Positions 24,600-36,469 of a stretch of 64,000 bases of DNA are shown one piece after another. The stretch's first letter is position 1, and every line of letters starts with the position of its first letter. This DNA comes from Nageia nagi (taxonomy: Eukaryota > Pinophyta): the NCBI GenBank assembly GCA_050084985.1, contig JBITNC010000002.1, positions 33,790,001-33,854,000 on the forward strand. Reading direction: 5' to 3'. Under the pieces are notes generated by a model, which searched no databases, was not told the origin of the DNA, and saw only the letters and a program-made list of their open reading frames with translations. The position numbers and the translations under genes are program-made.

Positions 24600-26720
24600 A
24601 GAGAAGATAATCCACATGAATAAGCAAAACATGATTATATCAAATCCCAAGAAACCATTTCCCATTTGTAGGACCATAAAAGATGTACAAAAGTATTAGT
24701 TTCACTACAAAATGGCATCTCGAGTCGAGAATGCCCAAATGCTGAAGTCAAGGACCAATGGGGAGGCCCCAACCCAAAAGGCTCCATGCTAAAAAAGGAT
24801 CTTTTATGCTCTATGTAAGAAGCCCAAGATGAGAGAAATCTAGATTTTCATTTGGATTAAGAAGAGAATAAATGCCATTTATCATTAAGCTAAGGAATAA
24901 TGGTGAACATTAAGGAAATCCAAGCATATCCTAGTTGAACTTTATAATTGAGCAAAGGAACATCCTTATGCTAGGCCCAATATTTCCACCAAGGTCGTTA
25001 GAATTTCACCCCAATTTTGTGCCAGATGAGAAAGGAGTTTGTTTAATCACAATATCATATGCAACTTTGTTTGCATTATTCAAACAAAAAGTATGTTTGA
25101 AGACATTTCATGTAATCCAATCTCATGTTTGTCTAGAAACAAATATGTAATTATCATAATTCCTTGTTTAAATTTTTCTTTAGCATCAACTCATTATACT
25201 TGTGACAAAGGGGTTCCTTAAAAGTTGATTACTGAAGACCACTAAACATTGGTAGAATTGATGGAAATCTCATTATGGAAACTAGCACCTTTCCATTTTA
25301 TCCATGGGTGGAGTTGTTTCCATGCTTTCCATTTACTTTTTATCACAAATTAACCAAGTATTTTAACATCCATTGGTGCTACCACCAGTGAAGGAAAGTC
25401 CATGCTTGACCAAGATTTGTGGTTGAGGGTAAGACCATAAGAAATGAAGATCCTGATGAGCACTCTTCAGGCCTTAATGCCTTTGATGGCCTGAATTATC
25501 CACTTGGAATAAAGAGCTCTTCCTTATTTTCTATAATCTATCATATCCATCTTGTCTTATTATTAAGGAAGGCAACATGTTTCCCATGCCACATAGTGGA
25601 ATCCTTTACATTCAATGGATATGGACCATATAAAATCTCTTAGAATCTTTTCCAATTTTTGATAGCATGTCTTTGAAGGGACCCAACAAGGGGAATAATA
25701 TACATGAGTGAAGGCCACGACTTTTGAGAAAATTTGAAATTTTTCAGCTAGGGAAAGTTTTTGGAGTTCTAATATTCCATTTTTTTCAACTTTGTTGATT
25801 ATATACTTCCATAATTAGAAAGGAGAACTATGGAAGGTAAATGGGATGCCTAGAAATTTGAAAACCTCCCTAGATGCTATCTTGTTCCATTGAACCCTTC
25901 AAGCCAAGAAGGTGATGGAAATGGAGATTGTTAGTAGCATGAAGTTTTTCTTCACTAAAGATTTGAGACAAAAACCTTACAAATAGTGTCCATGTACTTA
26001 AGTGCTTTAGAAATAGATTTTTCTTTCTCCTATAGAGTGAGGAACAAATCATCTACAAAGTTACTATTGATTAATTGACCTAAATTTCTAGGGAAGGTAA
26101 TACCTCGAGGTAGCCTTGTTGATGCCTGCTTGGCTAAGAGATAGCAAAAAACTTTAACTACCAACACATAAAATGAGGGGGCTAATGGGCATCCTTATCT
26201 AACCAATCAATGCAACCCAATGGCTTTCGTTTGAAATTTGAGTGAAAGCACAATTGAAGCATAGTAGAAGAACATCTTAATTGAATAAATGAAATGTTGA
26301 CCAAACCCAAGAGGCTCCAGCATGGAAAGAATGAAGACCCATTTAATTCTATCATATGTTTTTTCAAAGTATAGCTTGATTAAGAGGGAAGGTTGGTTAG
26401 ATATTCGAGCCCATCCCATTCCCTCCCAAAGTGTTAAGATGTTATCCAGAATGTGCTTATGTTGTATAAACATAATATGTTTTGGCCTGATAATTAGTGG
26501 AAGAAAAGGTCAAAGCCTTAAAGCTAAATGCTTTGGCTATAATTTTGTAGCTTACATTGAGTAAAGTGATGGGCCTATAGTTGGTGACAATCTTGATATC
26601 TCCCTGCTTGGGAATAAATTTGATATTTCCTCTATTGATGCAGGTGTCAAGTGAACCAATCTACAATGCTTCAAGATATACTTTGTGTAGATGGTAAATA
26701 ATGCAATTAATACAAATGGA
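24600..26720 (-). pseudogene. L1-type LINE reverse transcriptase remnant, 5' truncated
   Basis: Read on the minus strand from about 26700: GNIKFIPKQGDI, NYRPITLLNVSYKIIAKA (typical L1-type RT fingers), HKHILDNILTLWEGM, FEKTYDRIKW (RT motif A, first Asp changed), GLHR near 26210 (the segment before the usual QGCPLAP), and NFVDDLFLTL. The F-x-DD catalytic motif C of that last segment is at 26048-26059. Further on, near 24830-24640, a CSETNTFVHLLWSYKWEM stretch resembles the zinc-binding zf-RVT segment of plant LINEs. No endonuclease domain was found upstream, fitting 5' truncation. Stops and frameshifts are frequent. LINE RT copies element RNA at a nicked target; this copy is dead. Confidence 0.85.
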
Positions 26721-27548
26721 GTTGATTAATGCACTATCACTCTACTTTGTACATATTTATGCATATATTAGAAATATGATAATAACATGTAATAAGAATG
26801 TAGTATTGTTTACTTAGATTCTATATTCATTTAGTTAATTAGAAAATGCATAATGGACAAAGCATACATTCATGAACAAGTACACCACCTACACCTTAGA
26901 ATTGGCACTTTGTCAGCATCATAGGATGAGCAAAATTACAAACACAAATAAGAATGTAGCAATGAGTGAATTAGCGAATAATCAAATGATGAACATACAT
27001 GCAAGCTTACAAAATAATAGATGTGCAATATAGATAGACAAAGCAAGTTGCAATCCTTCAAATGATCTTCAATTAATAATCCTTGTATTAGCTTGAAATT
27101 ATTATTAGCCCATGATTCGCTCATGATCTGTAGGTCATTAAATGATGCCTTTATATATGATACAAGTTTAGTTGACTTTGATATTTTGACCCCTCGTACG
27201 TTCTATAAGGGTAAAATACATGGCCTACACCTCTTTTATACATTTTTTATTCTTTTTTAAATAATACATTATTAAGGGATTAAAATGATTTATTAAATAC
27301 ATAAAGTTTCATTTTGAGGTGTCTATATTTGCCCCTCTCTGAATGTGTGATTGAAGTAATGAAATTACATGTCCAAAGAAGAAGCATATAGAAGAAATTT
27401 TTTTGATCCTTTTGTTGATGATGATGATAAGGATCCTCATGTTGCCCCCTTTTGACTTGGGTGCCACTGGAAAAATCCTTAAGTGAAGTAGTCAAGGCAA
27501 AAATTGATGAAAAAGTTATCTTTAGGAATACTATTTGGATCATGTTTA
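26721..27548. other. Unassigned sequence preceding the nested element stack
   Basis: No domain or terminal repeat recognised. It contains a GATGATGATGATAAGGATCC run near 27415. It is the left flank of the family A LTR at 27549. Confidence 0.3.
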
Positions 27549-27808
27549 TGTTGGAATGTATAATGCATTATTGTAAAGGTTTGTATTAATCCTCTTTGTA
27601 AATTCACTAATACTTAAGGGTATCATTAGATACCTTAAGTATTTAAGTGAATATGATAACGTAACTTGTTAGCATGCCCCTTGGGTAAAAGGGAGTGTAT
27701 GTCATGCCTTTGTACATTGGGTAAAAGGGTGATTCAAAGAGGGATTTTGGAATATAAATAAAAGGCTTCCTCTTTGTGTTTACACACCAATTCATGGAGT
27801 AAAGTTAT
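27549..27808 (+). mobile_element. Family A LTR, left part, split by element B
   Basis: It begins TGTTGGAATGTATAATGC like the solo LTR at 10726 and follows it to GGAGTAAAGTTAT. There the sequence switches to element B. The missing right part resumes at 62739. The 5 bases GTTAT (27804-27808) are repeated at 62739-62743 and form the target duplication of B. The 5 bases before 27549 (GTTTA) do not recur after the right end, so I cannot show whether this was a solo LTR or part of a longer element. Confidence 0.9.
27753..27760 (+). promoter_or_regulatory. TATA box of the split family A LTR
   Basis: TATAAATA followed by AAAGGCTTCC, at the same place as in the solo LTR at 10947. Confidence 0.6.
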
Positions 27809-28249
27809 TGCATTCTTTTAGAATTACACTTTGAATCAGGAAAATTCAAAATTATTCTTTATTCTCTAATCTTTTATTCCTTAGTGCCTAGGAATTATGT
27901 AAATAAGAGTGCCTAGAAGTGATGTTATTTTCTTAGTCTTTGTGAGTTGTAAATTCTTGTATTCTTTCATTCTAGTCAATTCTTCCTCTTCTCATTTTTT
28001 TCCCTTAGAGTGTCAGGAATTGTAAATAAGAATATCCAAGTGTTATGTGAATAAGAGTTATGCTATTCTTTATTCTTTTATTCTTTAGTGCTCAGGAAGT
28101 ATGTGAATAAGAATACCTAGGAGTTATGTTATTTTTTTAGAATATCTAGGAGTTATGTAAATAAGAATATTTGGGAGTTATTTTTATTCTCTTAGAGTGT
28201 CTAAGAATTATTGACACAAGTGTCCAAAAGTTGCATAAATTCAGATCCA

Positions 28250-28745
28250 AGACATCAATAGAGCCCATTGATTCTAAGTGATGATGTCATAATTTTTGAC
28301 TAAAATTAGTAGGTCCCAAAACAAGCAATGGTGGGTAAAGATTTATGAAGACATCAACAAAGCCCATCAATTTTGGGTGATGATGTCATACTTTTCGATT
28401 GAAATCAGTGGACCCAAAATAAGCAATGGTGGGTGCAAATTTATGAAGACATCAACAAAGCTCATCGATTCTAAGTGATGATGTCATAATTTTTGATTGA
28501 AATTAGTAGGTCCTAGAATAAGCAATGGTAGGTGTAGATTTATGAAGACATCAACAGAGCCCATCGATTTTAAGTGATGACTTCATAGTTTTTAATTGAA
28601 ATCAATAGGTATTAGAATAAGTAATGATGGGTGCATATTTATAAAGACATCAAATAGAGTCTATCGATTATAAGAGATGATTTCATGATTTTTGACTAAA
28701 ATCAATGGGTCCTAAAAGAGCTAGATCATCAACAATGTTCAGATG
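28250..28745 (+). repeat. Tandem ~99-bp repeats in the 5' LTR of B, about 5 units
   Basis: Units start at 28250, 28349, 28447, 28546 and 28645, each with AGACATCAA(C)AGAGCCCAT. Each holds a copy of a GTGATGA(T/C)(G/A)TCAT motif (first at 28282-28289, TGATGTCA). The 3' LTR has seven units, which accounts for the difference in LTR length. Confidence 0.9.
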
Positions 28746-29300
28746 AAGAACATAGAACCTGCTAAGCAAAGGTAAGAGTAATGCATAAGAAGGAATACCC
28801 AAGTCCACTTTATCTTAAGTGTTTGATCCTGAGGGCCCTATTAACGTGTTGACACCAACTCATTTCCACATAACAATGGTAATTTCTTCTTGAAGCAAGT
28901 TAACATAATGTCTATCAACCATCATTACTCTGATTACTAACATCTATAGTAGAAATCATAAAGATTGAAAAGAAGTAGATAGTAGTTGATAGAGCATAGT
29001 ACTGAATCATACCCATTAATTTGCAATCAAATAATTATTCAAACAGCTATAGTGCTATCTCTAATCAGCTATAGGGCCAAAGAAGGACCAATCAATGACA
29101 TGTCAGAAAGATTACGACTCTATGGACATGGTTATTTAGAAATTGCAAATTTCCAGATAGTCATGTTGTTGGTACTTATTCACTGTGTAATTTAACACAA
29201 TTGTATTATTTATGTAAATATTGTTATTTTAGTTATTCATTCAATGCTAGGAATTATGTATATTAATGAAACCCAACCACTCAAAGAGGAGGGAAAGTTG

Positions 29301-29308
29301 TATAAATA
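29301..29308 (+). promoter_or_regulatory. TATA box of B 5' LTR
   Basis: TATAAATA in GTTGTATAAATAACTAACTC, about 500 bp before the LTR end. The same context occurs at 62222 in the 3' LTR and inverted in both LTRs of C. Confidence 0.65.
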
Positions 29309-29834
29309 ACTAACTCTTAGAGATCAAAAAGGTCGAACATTTTAGCAAATTTGCCCAAATCTATAATATCTATTCACATATGATAATACAAACAGACAAT
29401 GCTTTTCCCTCTTGCAACAAAATGGCTATTTATTACTCTTATGGATGTTATGTGTTAAATGTTTTCTTCAAATTGTGGTTGTGTATTATAATTATGAGAC
29501 CCCAAGTGTGAAATAGTTTGCTATTCTTAATTTTGGCTATAGATTGTTGTCTATGCTACAATGCCTAGGTTGGATATTTCTTATTTTAGCTTTTTTATTT
29601 ACTTATATCTTTTCTATAACTCTTTATCCTTTGATTCCTTTCCTGTTACTTTTAACCTTGAATATAGATAGGAATGGGCCTATAAACAAGAGATTGAGTA
29701 GAAAATCAACACGAGCATGTCCCCACCACCTTTTGCTCTTTCTAGAAACTTATAGTTATGAGTAGTGGAGAACATGACCAAAACAAACCCTTTGAGGTTA
29801 TGCTATATCAATCAATAGTAGCTAGTTCCATTTT

Positions 29835-29852
29835 TGGCATGCCTGATGGGAT
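29835..29852 (+). other. Putative primer-binding site of element B
   Basis: TTTTTGGCATGCCTGATGGGAT starts about 14 bases after the LTR end. The equivalent in C reads TTTTTGGCACATCTAATGGGAC. The paired TG/CA differences are what a decayed CpG gives, so the ancestral site probably began TGGCACG. I cannot name the priming tRNA. Confidence 0.45.
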
Positions 29853-30089
29853 GTGAGCTAAATTTCATATTTAACAGATTGAGTTAGGCCTGATAGCCTT
29901 GTTTGATGGGATATCAATTAAATTCTTCAAGATTATAAGGTCCTTTTAACTTTATTAGTGACTTTGCTATCAACCAGTCAATGTTTTGAACCTTGGCACC
30001 TCCAAAATGTAGACTAACTAGAAGTAATACTAGAAATTCCCTTAGATAGCCTAGATTTCAAGAGTTATCAATTTCTCACAAAAAGACTA

Positions 30090-31620
30090 GGAAAAAGATT
30101 TCTTAGGTTGTCTCCTTTGTTCCCCTTAAGGGTAATCTCACTATTAATTGTATTTGACTCAATATTAAAAAATCCTTCATCTCCTACACATTCTCCAAGT
30201 ATGGCTCAACCAACATATTTTTTTAGCTAGAATAATAGTTATCCTTTGGTTGTTGCTAATTCACCTCCTATATCTCAAGTAGCTTTCAAAGTTTTACTTA
30301 AGTATGATGGCTCTGAAAAGATGCCATATGAACATTATCAAGATTTATCTTTGTTGGCTTCAAGATTTGATATTACAAATGAAATTATGATGAGTAGGTT
30401 ACTATCACACTCTTTTAAAGGCAAAGCAACCGAGTGATTTAGAACTCTTACCTCCTAGTCTATAAATTCATGGGAAGAGTTATGTCAAGATTTAATTAAA
30501 AGATTTGATACAAATGGTGATGATATCACATTCTTTAGCCTCATAGCATGTATCAAAAAACATCCTTATGAATCCATTGATGATTTCAATATCAAATTTG
30601 AAAGAACATGGAAGTCCATACTAGCAAGGATTAGACCAACAAATGCATAAGCTCTTGTGTATTACAAGAAAGCTTTTCTTACTGACCTCAATATGCTTTT
30701 TTTATATGTTGAGATACATTTCCACATATTTACCAAATAACAAAAATTGCAAGACATACCCTCGTATCCTCTGGTAAAATACAACTTAGAATAATCATAC
30801 CTTTATTTTTGAATTTGCCTCCTAAATAGGCTCCACAAATAGATCACATTAGAGTTTTAGTCTTACCACCTCCTCCCAAAACTATTGTCCAAAATTAGTT
30901 ACTAGCATTACCCGATCTTGCATCCATAAGTACTGGTGTTGAACCTAAATCTCAAGAAGAGGAAAGAATAAAGTAATTGGAGGTAACTATCATGAATATA
31001 ACCAATAATATCACTCTGAAAGAAAGGTAAAATCATGGTTTTAATTATAAAATATATGATAATTAGTATAAGCTAAGATTCCAATCTAAGGTCAACCAAC
31101 TAGAATAGATAAATCCTTCTAAAATAATTGAAAATGCTATTATGACTAATTTTGTAGATAGTGCTGCTTCAAGCATTACAGAATGGTGTCCACCATGTTT
31201 AGGTCCTCATTTTTCAAATTCATATATAGTGTATCAACATTAGTGCTTAAGCTTACATTTTGACTAGATGGTAGAACCTACATCAGATCTTACTGTTGAT
31301 CTCATAATGGTGAAATTTTAGCTTTTAGGATATGTTGAAGAACAAGCAAATTATGTTCAAACTAAAGCAACTTCTTTAGCTATTTCATAATAACCTCAAG
31401 CCACTCAACAATATCGAGCATCCACTCAAGTACAATTTGAACCTAAGAAAGCTAAGGTTTCCTTAGCTCATCCTTAGAACTAACAACATCAAGTTTCATT
31501 TAATTCAAGTACTAATGCCTTGGGTGAAACAAACCCTGCTACAACTAGAAAAGAAGTCTAAGAGAAGGAAAGACCCAGTACTTTAGGATATCTTTTCATT
31601 ACTAATTATCATAAAGAAAA
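30090..31620 (+). pseudogene. gag of element B
   Basis: Alignable by eye with the longer uninterrupted gag of C. It shows KMPYEHYQDLSLLASRFDI, then the retrotransposon gag segment (LLSHSFKGKATE, INSWEELCQDLIKRF, SIDDFNIKFERTWKSI). Gag forms the particle in which reverse transcription takes place. The frame is broken by stops at 30436 and others. A CCHC knuckle was not recognised. The C-terminal part to about 31620 is very decayed. Confidence 0.8.
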
Positions 31621-32170
31621 AGCTACTTAACATTTCAAAACATATCAGCAAGCAAAACCAAGTAAGTTTGTCTCATATGCTCCATACAATATTATGGAAG
31701 AATTAAAGAAAACTCCTTCTAGGATGACTATGTTTGATGCATTAAAGATACTAGATCAATTAGATCTTTTGCAAGAAGCTTTGAAGCTAAGAAATAATAA
31801 AAAAGGGCAAATAAAGATAACCCTATCTATGCCATGTCTGAAGTTGTCCCTCCAGATCCAATAGGTATAACAAGACCCCCACCTTTCTATTTATCTATGA
31901 GACTAGAAGGTTTGGTAGTGAACAATTGTATAAGTGATACTAGAGCTGCAACAACTATGATCCCTAAAGCTATTGTAGATGAAATGAAGCTATATATTAC
32001 AAGATGTATTAATGGTGTCATATAATTAGATTATTCCTTAGTAGATGTAGTTGGTAGTGTTAAAGGAGTTCAAATAACTTTGAATGCCTTTCTTGATATT
32101 TGTGTTGTCCAAGATGTTATTGTACTTGATTTTTCACCTTTATTTGGAATGTCTTTCTAGAGAATTTACT
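31621..32170 (+). pseudogene. Retropepsin-like protease region of element B
   Basis: After a leader (TPSRMTMFDALKILDQLDLL) comes PIGITRPPPFYLSMRLEGLV and then NNCISDTRAATTMIPKAIV. The D-T-R-A here occupies the place of the aspartic protease D-T/S-G-A triad, with Gly changed to Arg. The same place in C reads D-I-K-A. The flap-like LDYSLVDVVGSVKGV follows. The protease normally cleaves the gag-pol polyprotein; this copy would be inactive. Confidence 0.75.
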
Positions 32171-32469
32171 GCTAAATTGGAAGGATATCTAACCTTAGAC
32201 TATAGTCATCTTCTTATTCCTTTCCAAAATAAACAAGTAAAAATTGTGAATGAAGGCACCAAAACTATCCATCTCAAAAGGATCATTGAACAAAATTGTA
32301 TGAATGATCCACATGTAGTGGAAGTATTTGAAAGTGACACACTAAGGGAATCACTACTAACAACTGAAGTTCTTTCAATAAATGATCTAAATTATTAGGT
32401 CACAAATGTTGGCATGGGAAATTATTATTTATATAAGAAAACTTGATCAATCTCAGTCATTGTTGATAA

Positions 32470-32930
32470 AGAACATAAGATATGGACAATGTATTTTGAT
32501 GGTTCCCAATGTAGACATGGATGTGGAGCTGGAGTAGTCTTCAAATCTTCTAAGGGAAATACCAAAAGATTATCCTTTTAATTCATATAGACTTGTACAA
32601 ATAATGCTGCTGAGTATGAATCCCTTTATTAAGGGTTATCTAAAGTAATCAGTATAGGCATCAGATGCTTAATAGTCCATAGTGATTTAGAATTGGTCAT
32701 TAAGCAGGTAAAAAATTATATTAGTAGAAAATATCATTATCGAAAGAACTATAAGAATAGAGTGTGGAATTTATTGGAATTATTTTTAGCTATCAATTTT
32801 ATATATATTTCTAGAAGGCACAACCAAATAGCTAATACATTTGCTAGAAGAGGGGCACTTTATAATCCTGCTCATTATAAAAGAGGAGCTCTTGGAGTCA
32901 AAGTTTAGTGTAGACCTTCAATACCCGATG
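32470..32930 (+). pseudogene. RNase H domain located before RT in element B
   Basis: The sequence reads MYFDGSQCRHGCGAGVVF, then TCTNNAAEYESLY, VHSDLELVIKQV and RRHNQIANTFARRGAL. This keeps the catalytic Asp (YFDG), Glu (AAEYE) and Asp (HSD) of RNase H, followed by a late R-R-x-x-N-x-x-A/D segment. The wording resembles the archaeal-type second RNase H known from plant Tat elements. It lies between protease (ends ~32170) and RT (starts ~33230). In described Tat layouts, as I recall them, it follows the gypsy RNase H. Several TAG/TAA stops interrupt it. Confidence 0.85.
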
Positions 32931-33229
32931 CTGCAAACTTCTAACAAGTATTTGACTCCGATGAGCATATTATGAACTTCCTCATGGATGAAGTAGTGGC
33001 TCACACTTTTGGTACTTAGATAATACTTTATTTTTTTAAGAATTAGATGTCATTCAACTCAAAAATAATGTTATACCAAAAGGATTACTATCTTTTGTAA
33101 TATTATTTGATTTAGAAGATGTCCTAAAGGCTAAGTCTTCAGCCATCTTGAAGAAGAATTATGTTGAGCTAAAAGTAGAATATAATAAAGTATATAAAAA
33201 TTAGTTCAGAGTGTTTTGATATAGAAAAA

Positions 33230-34130
33230 GTTGTTATGTCTCAAATTTATCATAAGTTTTTCCAAGTAATTGCTTGGACTTATGATGATCTTAAGACATA
33301 TGACAAAAATGTCATTCAACACATAATTGAGTTTGAACTAGATGTCAAACCATACAAGCAAAAGCAAAGAATAGTTAACCTAAAATAGAATAAGCTATGA
33401 AATAAAAGTTAATCAAGCTTCTTAATTCAAAAATTATTTATCCTATCAAGTATTCTTCTAGGGTTGCAAATCTAGTTCCTGTTAGAAAGAAAAGTGGAGA
33501 AATCAGACTCTGTGTTGATTTAAGAAATTTGAATAAAGTGTCTCTTAAAGATAATTATCCTCTCCCTCCTATGGAGTAGATCTTGCATATAGTAGCTAAA
33601 GCTTTCTATTTTTTAATAATTTATAGTTACTCAAGATTTAACAAGATTTGGGTGAAAGATGAAGATCAATTGAAAACTGCATCTACAACTAAATGGAGGA
33701 CATTTTCTTTAAAATAATGCCATTTGGTCTTTCTAATGTAAAGATACATTTCAAAGAGCCATGGGTTATGCATTTGCTGAGCTAATAAATAAGATTATAC
33801 TGATTTATCTAGATGATATCACAATCTTCTCCAAAAGTAGAAATGATCACCTGGAACATCTACGACTAGTCTTTGAAAAATGCATGAAATTTAGCATTTC
33901 AATAAATCCAAAAAAATTAATTTTTATGGTCAATCAAAGAATATTACTTGGCCATATTATCTTAAAAGAGGGATAATAAATTGATCCACATAGAGTAAAA
34001 GCTATAGAAGCATTGCCATTCCCATCTAACAAGAAGGCCTTGTAGTCATTCCTTGGTCAAATCAATTTTCTTAGAAAATTTATCAATAATTTTTCAGAGA
34101 TTGTATCCCCAATCATTTCAATGTTAAAGA
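33230..34130 (+). pseudogene. Reverse transcriptase of element B
   Basis: Segments in order: [17 protein letters not shown] (near 33490), YPLPPME, then after frameshifts IYLDDITIFSKSRNDHLEHL with the catalytic YLDD (near 33800), CMKFSISINPKKLIF, LGHII, and the thumb (KAIEALPFPSNKKAL, SFLGQINFLRKFI). These are standard gypsy RT landmarks. The QDGF/TAFRTR-like central part is badly damaged. The frame shifts at least twice and carries several TAG stops. Confidence 0.9.
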
Positions 34131-34640
34131 AATATGTATTTTTTAATCATATGAAGCAAATGTTTCCTTCAAAGAAATAAAAAAGGCTATAACAAAAGCT
34201 CCCATTCTCAAAAATCTTGATCTATCAAAAGATTTCATCATGTATACACATGGAGTAGATAGGAGCATTGCTGCAATTCTAGCACAAAAGAATGACAACA
34301 ATGAAGAACATCCAATTACCTTTCATAGTCAAACACTAAATCAACACTAGCAAAGGTACGCATTTATTAAAAAATAAGTATTTTTCATAATGAAGGGGCT
34401 TAAAAAATTGAATCATTATATCTTTCATAATAAAATCCTTGTATTTACTATCCATCTAGATGTAAGAAATTATATTATACAAGGAGATCTAAGTGAATAA
34501 AAGGTTGGTTGGATCGCTAAAATAATAGAATATGACATAGAAATTAAGCCAACCAAGCTGATCAGAGGTAGTAATCTATATGAAAATATAGTTGAAGCTT
34601 CACATATGATCGCTCTTATGGAGGTTGAATAATAACTCAA
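34131..34640 (+). pseudogene. Degenerate gypsy RNase H of element B
   Basis: Reads FIMYTHGVDRSIAAILAQK, EEHPITFHSQTLNQH, then FIMKGLKKLNHYIFHNKILV and GDLSE. The position follows RT as in all gypsy elements. The first catalytic Asp (usual YTDAS) is replaced here by T-H-G. C has A-H-G at the same place, so the loss predates both copies. It therefore looks like an ancestral structural tether, not an active nuclease, matching the presence of the other RNase H upstream. Confidence 0.75.
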
Positions 34641-35324
34641 TCAAGAAAATGATTAGATTAAACAAATCATGATTTATTTTCAAACTGGAAGGTGCCCTGA
34701 AGCTTTGAACAAATTTCAAAAAAGGAGATTCAAGTTGCATGCCTTTAAATTTATCATGATAGATGATCATCTATACAAAAAATATTTTAATCAAACCCTA
34801 CTTAGATGTGTAACTCAAGATGAATCCCGTAGAATATTGCATGAATTTCATTATGGATTCTTTGGTAGGCATTATAGTGGACCAACCATAGTAGCAAAAG
34901 TATTACAAGCTAGATATTATAGGCCCACTATATTTTACGATTCATTTAAAATTTCCTAGGAATATAACAAGTGCAATAGATTTGTGGAAAAGAGGAGACA
35001 AGCTACTATGCCTCTCAAACTTTTGTTAGTTGAAGAACCCTTTCAACAATGGGGTATGGAATTCATTGGTGTTATAAACCCAAATTCCTTGGTAGGCCAT
35101 AAGTTTATTTTAACTGCAACAAATTACTTCATTAGATGGTCAAAGGCTATGCCATGTAAAAATGCAAATCAAGAAGCAGTGATAGAAATAATTAAAAGGA
35201 TAATCATCTGCTTTGGAATCCTAGAGACTATTGTGTCAAACAATAGCTTGACATTTACTTGAGGTAATTTATCAAGATTTGTAGCTCAATATGAAGTATA
35301 CTAGTTATTCTCTTCAAACTATTA
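34641..35324 (+). pseudogene. Integrase of element B, N-terminal part (split by element C)
   Basis: Contains the zinc-binding region (ILHEFHYGFFGRHYSGPTI; then EYNKCNRF with the Cys partly lost), and the core start QQWGMEFIGVINPNS, where the first catalytic Asp appears as Glu (C has Asn). Then FILTATNYFIRWSKAMPCKN and ETIVSNNSLTFT, the second-Asp region read as N-N. It stops at 35324-35329 because element C inserted there. The rest resumes at 55654. Confidence 0.88.
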
Positions 35325-35835
35325 CCTACTATTGATCGATATTATGTAACCTCAAGGGTTTGGTCTGGTCGTGTTCTCTACTTCTTGCAATGGTAGGTTC
35401 TTTGAAAGAGCAAAAGGTGGTGGGGATGCGTTCGTGTTGGTTTTCTGCTTAATCTCTAGTTTATAGGTCAATTCCTATCTATGTTTAAGGTCAAAAGTAA
35501 TAAGAAAGGAATAAAAAAGTAAATAATTACAAGAAAAAAATAAGTAAATAAATAACTAAAATAAGGAATTTATAACCTAAGCATTGCAACATAGGCAGCA
35601 ATCCATAGCCAAAATTAAGAATAGCAGACTATTTTACACTTGAGGTCTCACAATCATAATACACAACCATAATTTGAAGAAGACATTCCACACATAACAT
35701 TCACAAAAGCATTAATAGCCATTTTGTTGCAAAAGGACAAAGTATTATCTATTTGCATTATCATATGTGAATTGCTTTTACAAATTAAGGCAAATTTGTT
35801 AAAATGTTTGACCTTTTTAATTTCTAAAAATTAGC

Positions 35836-35843
35836 TATTTATA
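35836..35843 (-). promoter_or_regulatory. TATA box of C 3' LTR
   Basis: TATAAATA on the minus strand (plus TATTTATA) in the context AGTTGTATAAATAGCTAA. Confidence 0.6.
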
Positions 35844-36469
35844 CAACTCTTCCCTCTTTGGGTAGTTGAATCTCATTAATGTACATTAGTATTAGCATTG
35901 AATGAAAGAACTACAACAACTCTATTTATATAAATGATACAACTATGCTAGATTATATAGTGAATAAGTACTAATTAACATTAACTATTTGAATTATTTA
36001 AAGATTTGTAACTTCTAGTTAGCCATGTCCATAGAGCTGTAATCTTTTTGACATGTCATTGATTACTCCTTCCTCTACCCTGTAGCTAATTGAATATAAC
36101 ACTATTGATAATTGAAGGTAGCACTGTAGCTAATTGAGAGTAGCATTGTAGCTAATTAAGTAGTTATTTTACTACAAACTAATTGGTACGATTTGGTTGT
36201 ATGCTTTATTAGCCTCCATTTGCTTCTCTGCAATCTTTATGATCTACTATTGATATAAGTAATCAGAGTAATGATGGTTGGTAGACATTATGTTCATTTG
36301 AATTGAGAAGAATTACCATTGTTATACGGAAATGAGTTGGCATTGACACATTAACAGGGCCTTGGGGATCAAACACTTAAGATGAAATGGACCCAGGTGT
36401 TCTTGTTCATGCACTACGCTTTTATTTGCTTAGCGAGCTCTATGTTCTTCTTTCAAGCTTTGTTGATGA

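Larger units (their letters stand above)
27809..29817 (+). mobile_element. 5' LTR of element B
   Basis: 2009 bp, TG...ATA (originally CA, by comparison with the 3' LTR). It contains five tandem ~99-bp units (28250-28745) and a TATA box at 29301. The last ~145 bp match the 3' LTR at roughly 84% by eye. Confidence 0.9.

Noticed and set aside
27280-27543. Minus-strand frame of 87 codons left of the nested stack
   Set aside because: Composed of low-complexity and AT-rich sequence, with no domain or conserved copy in the window.
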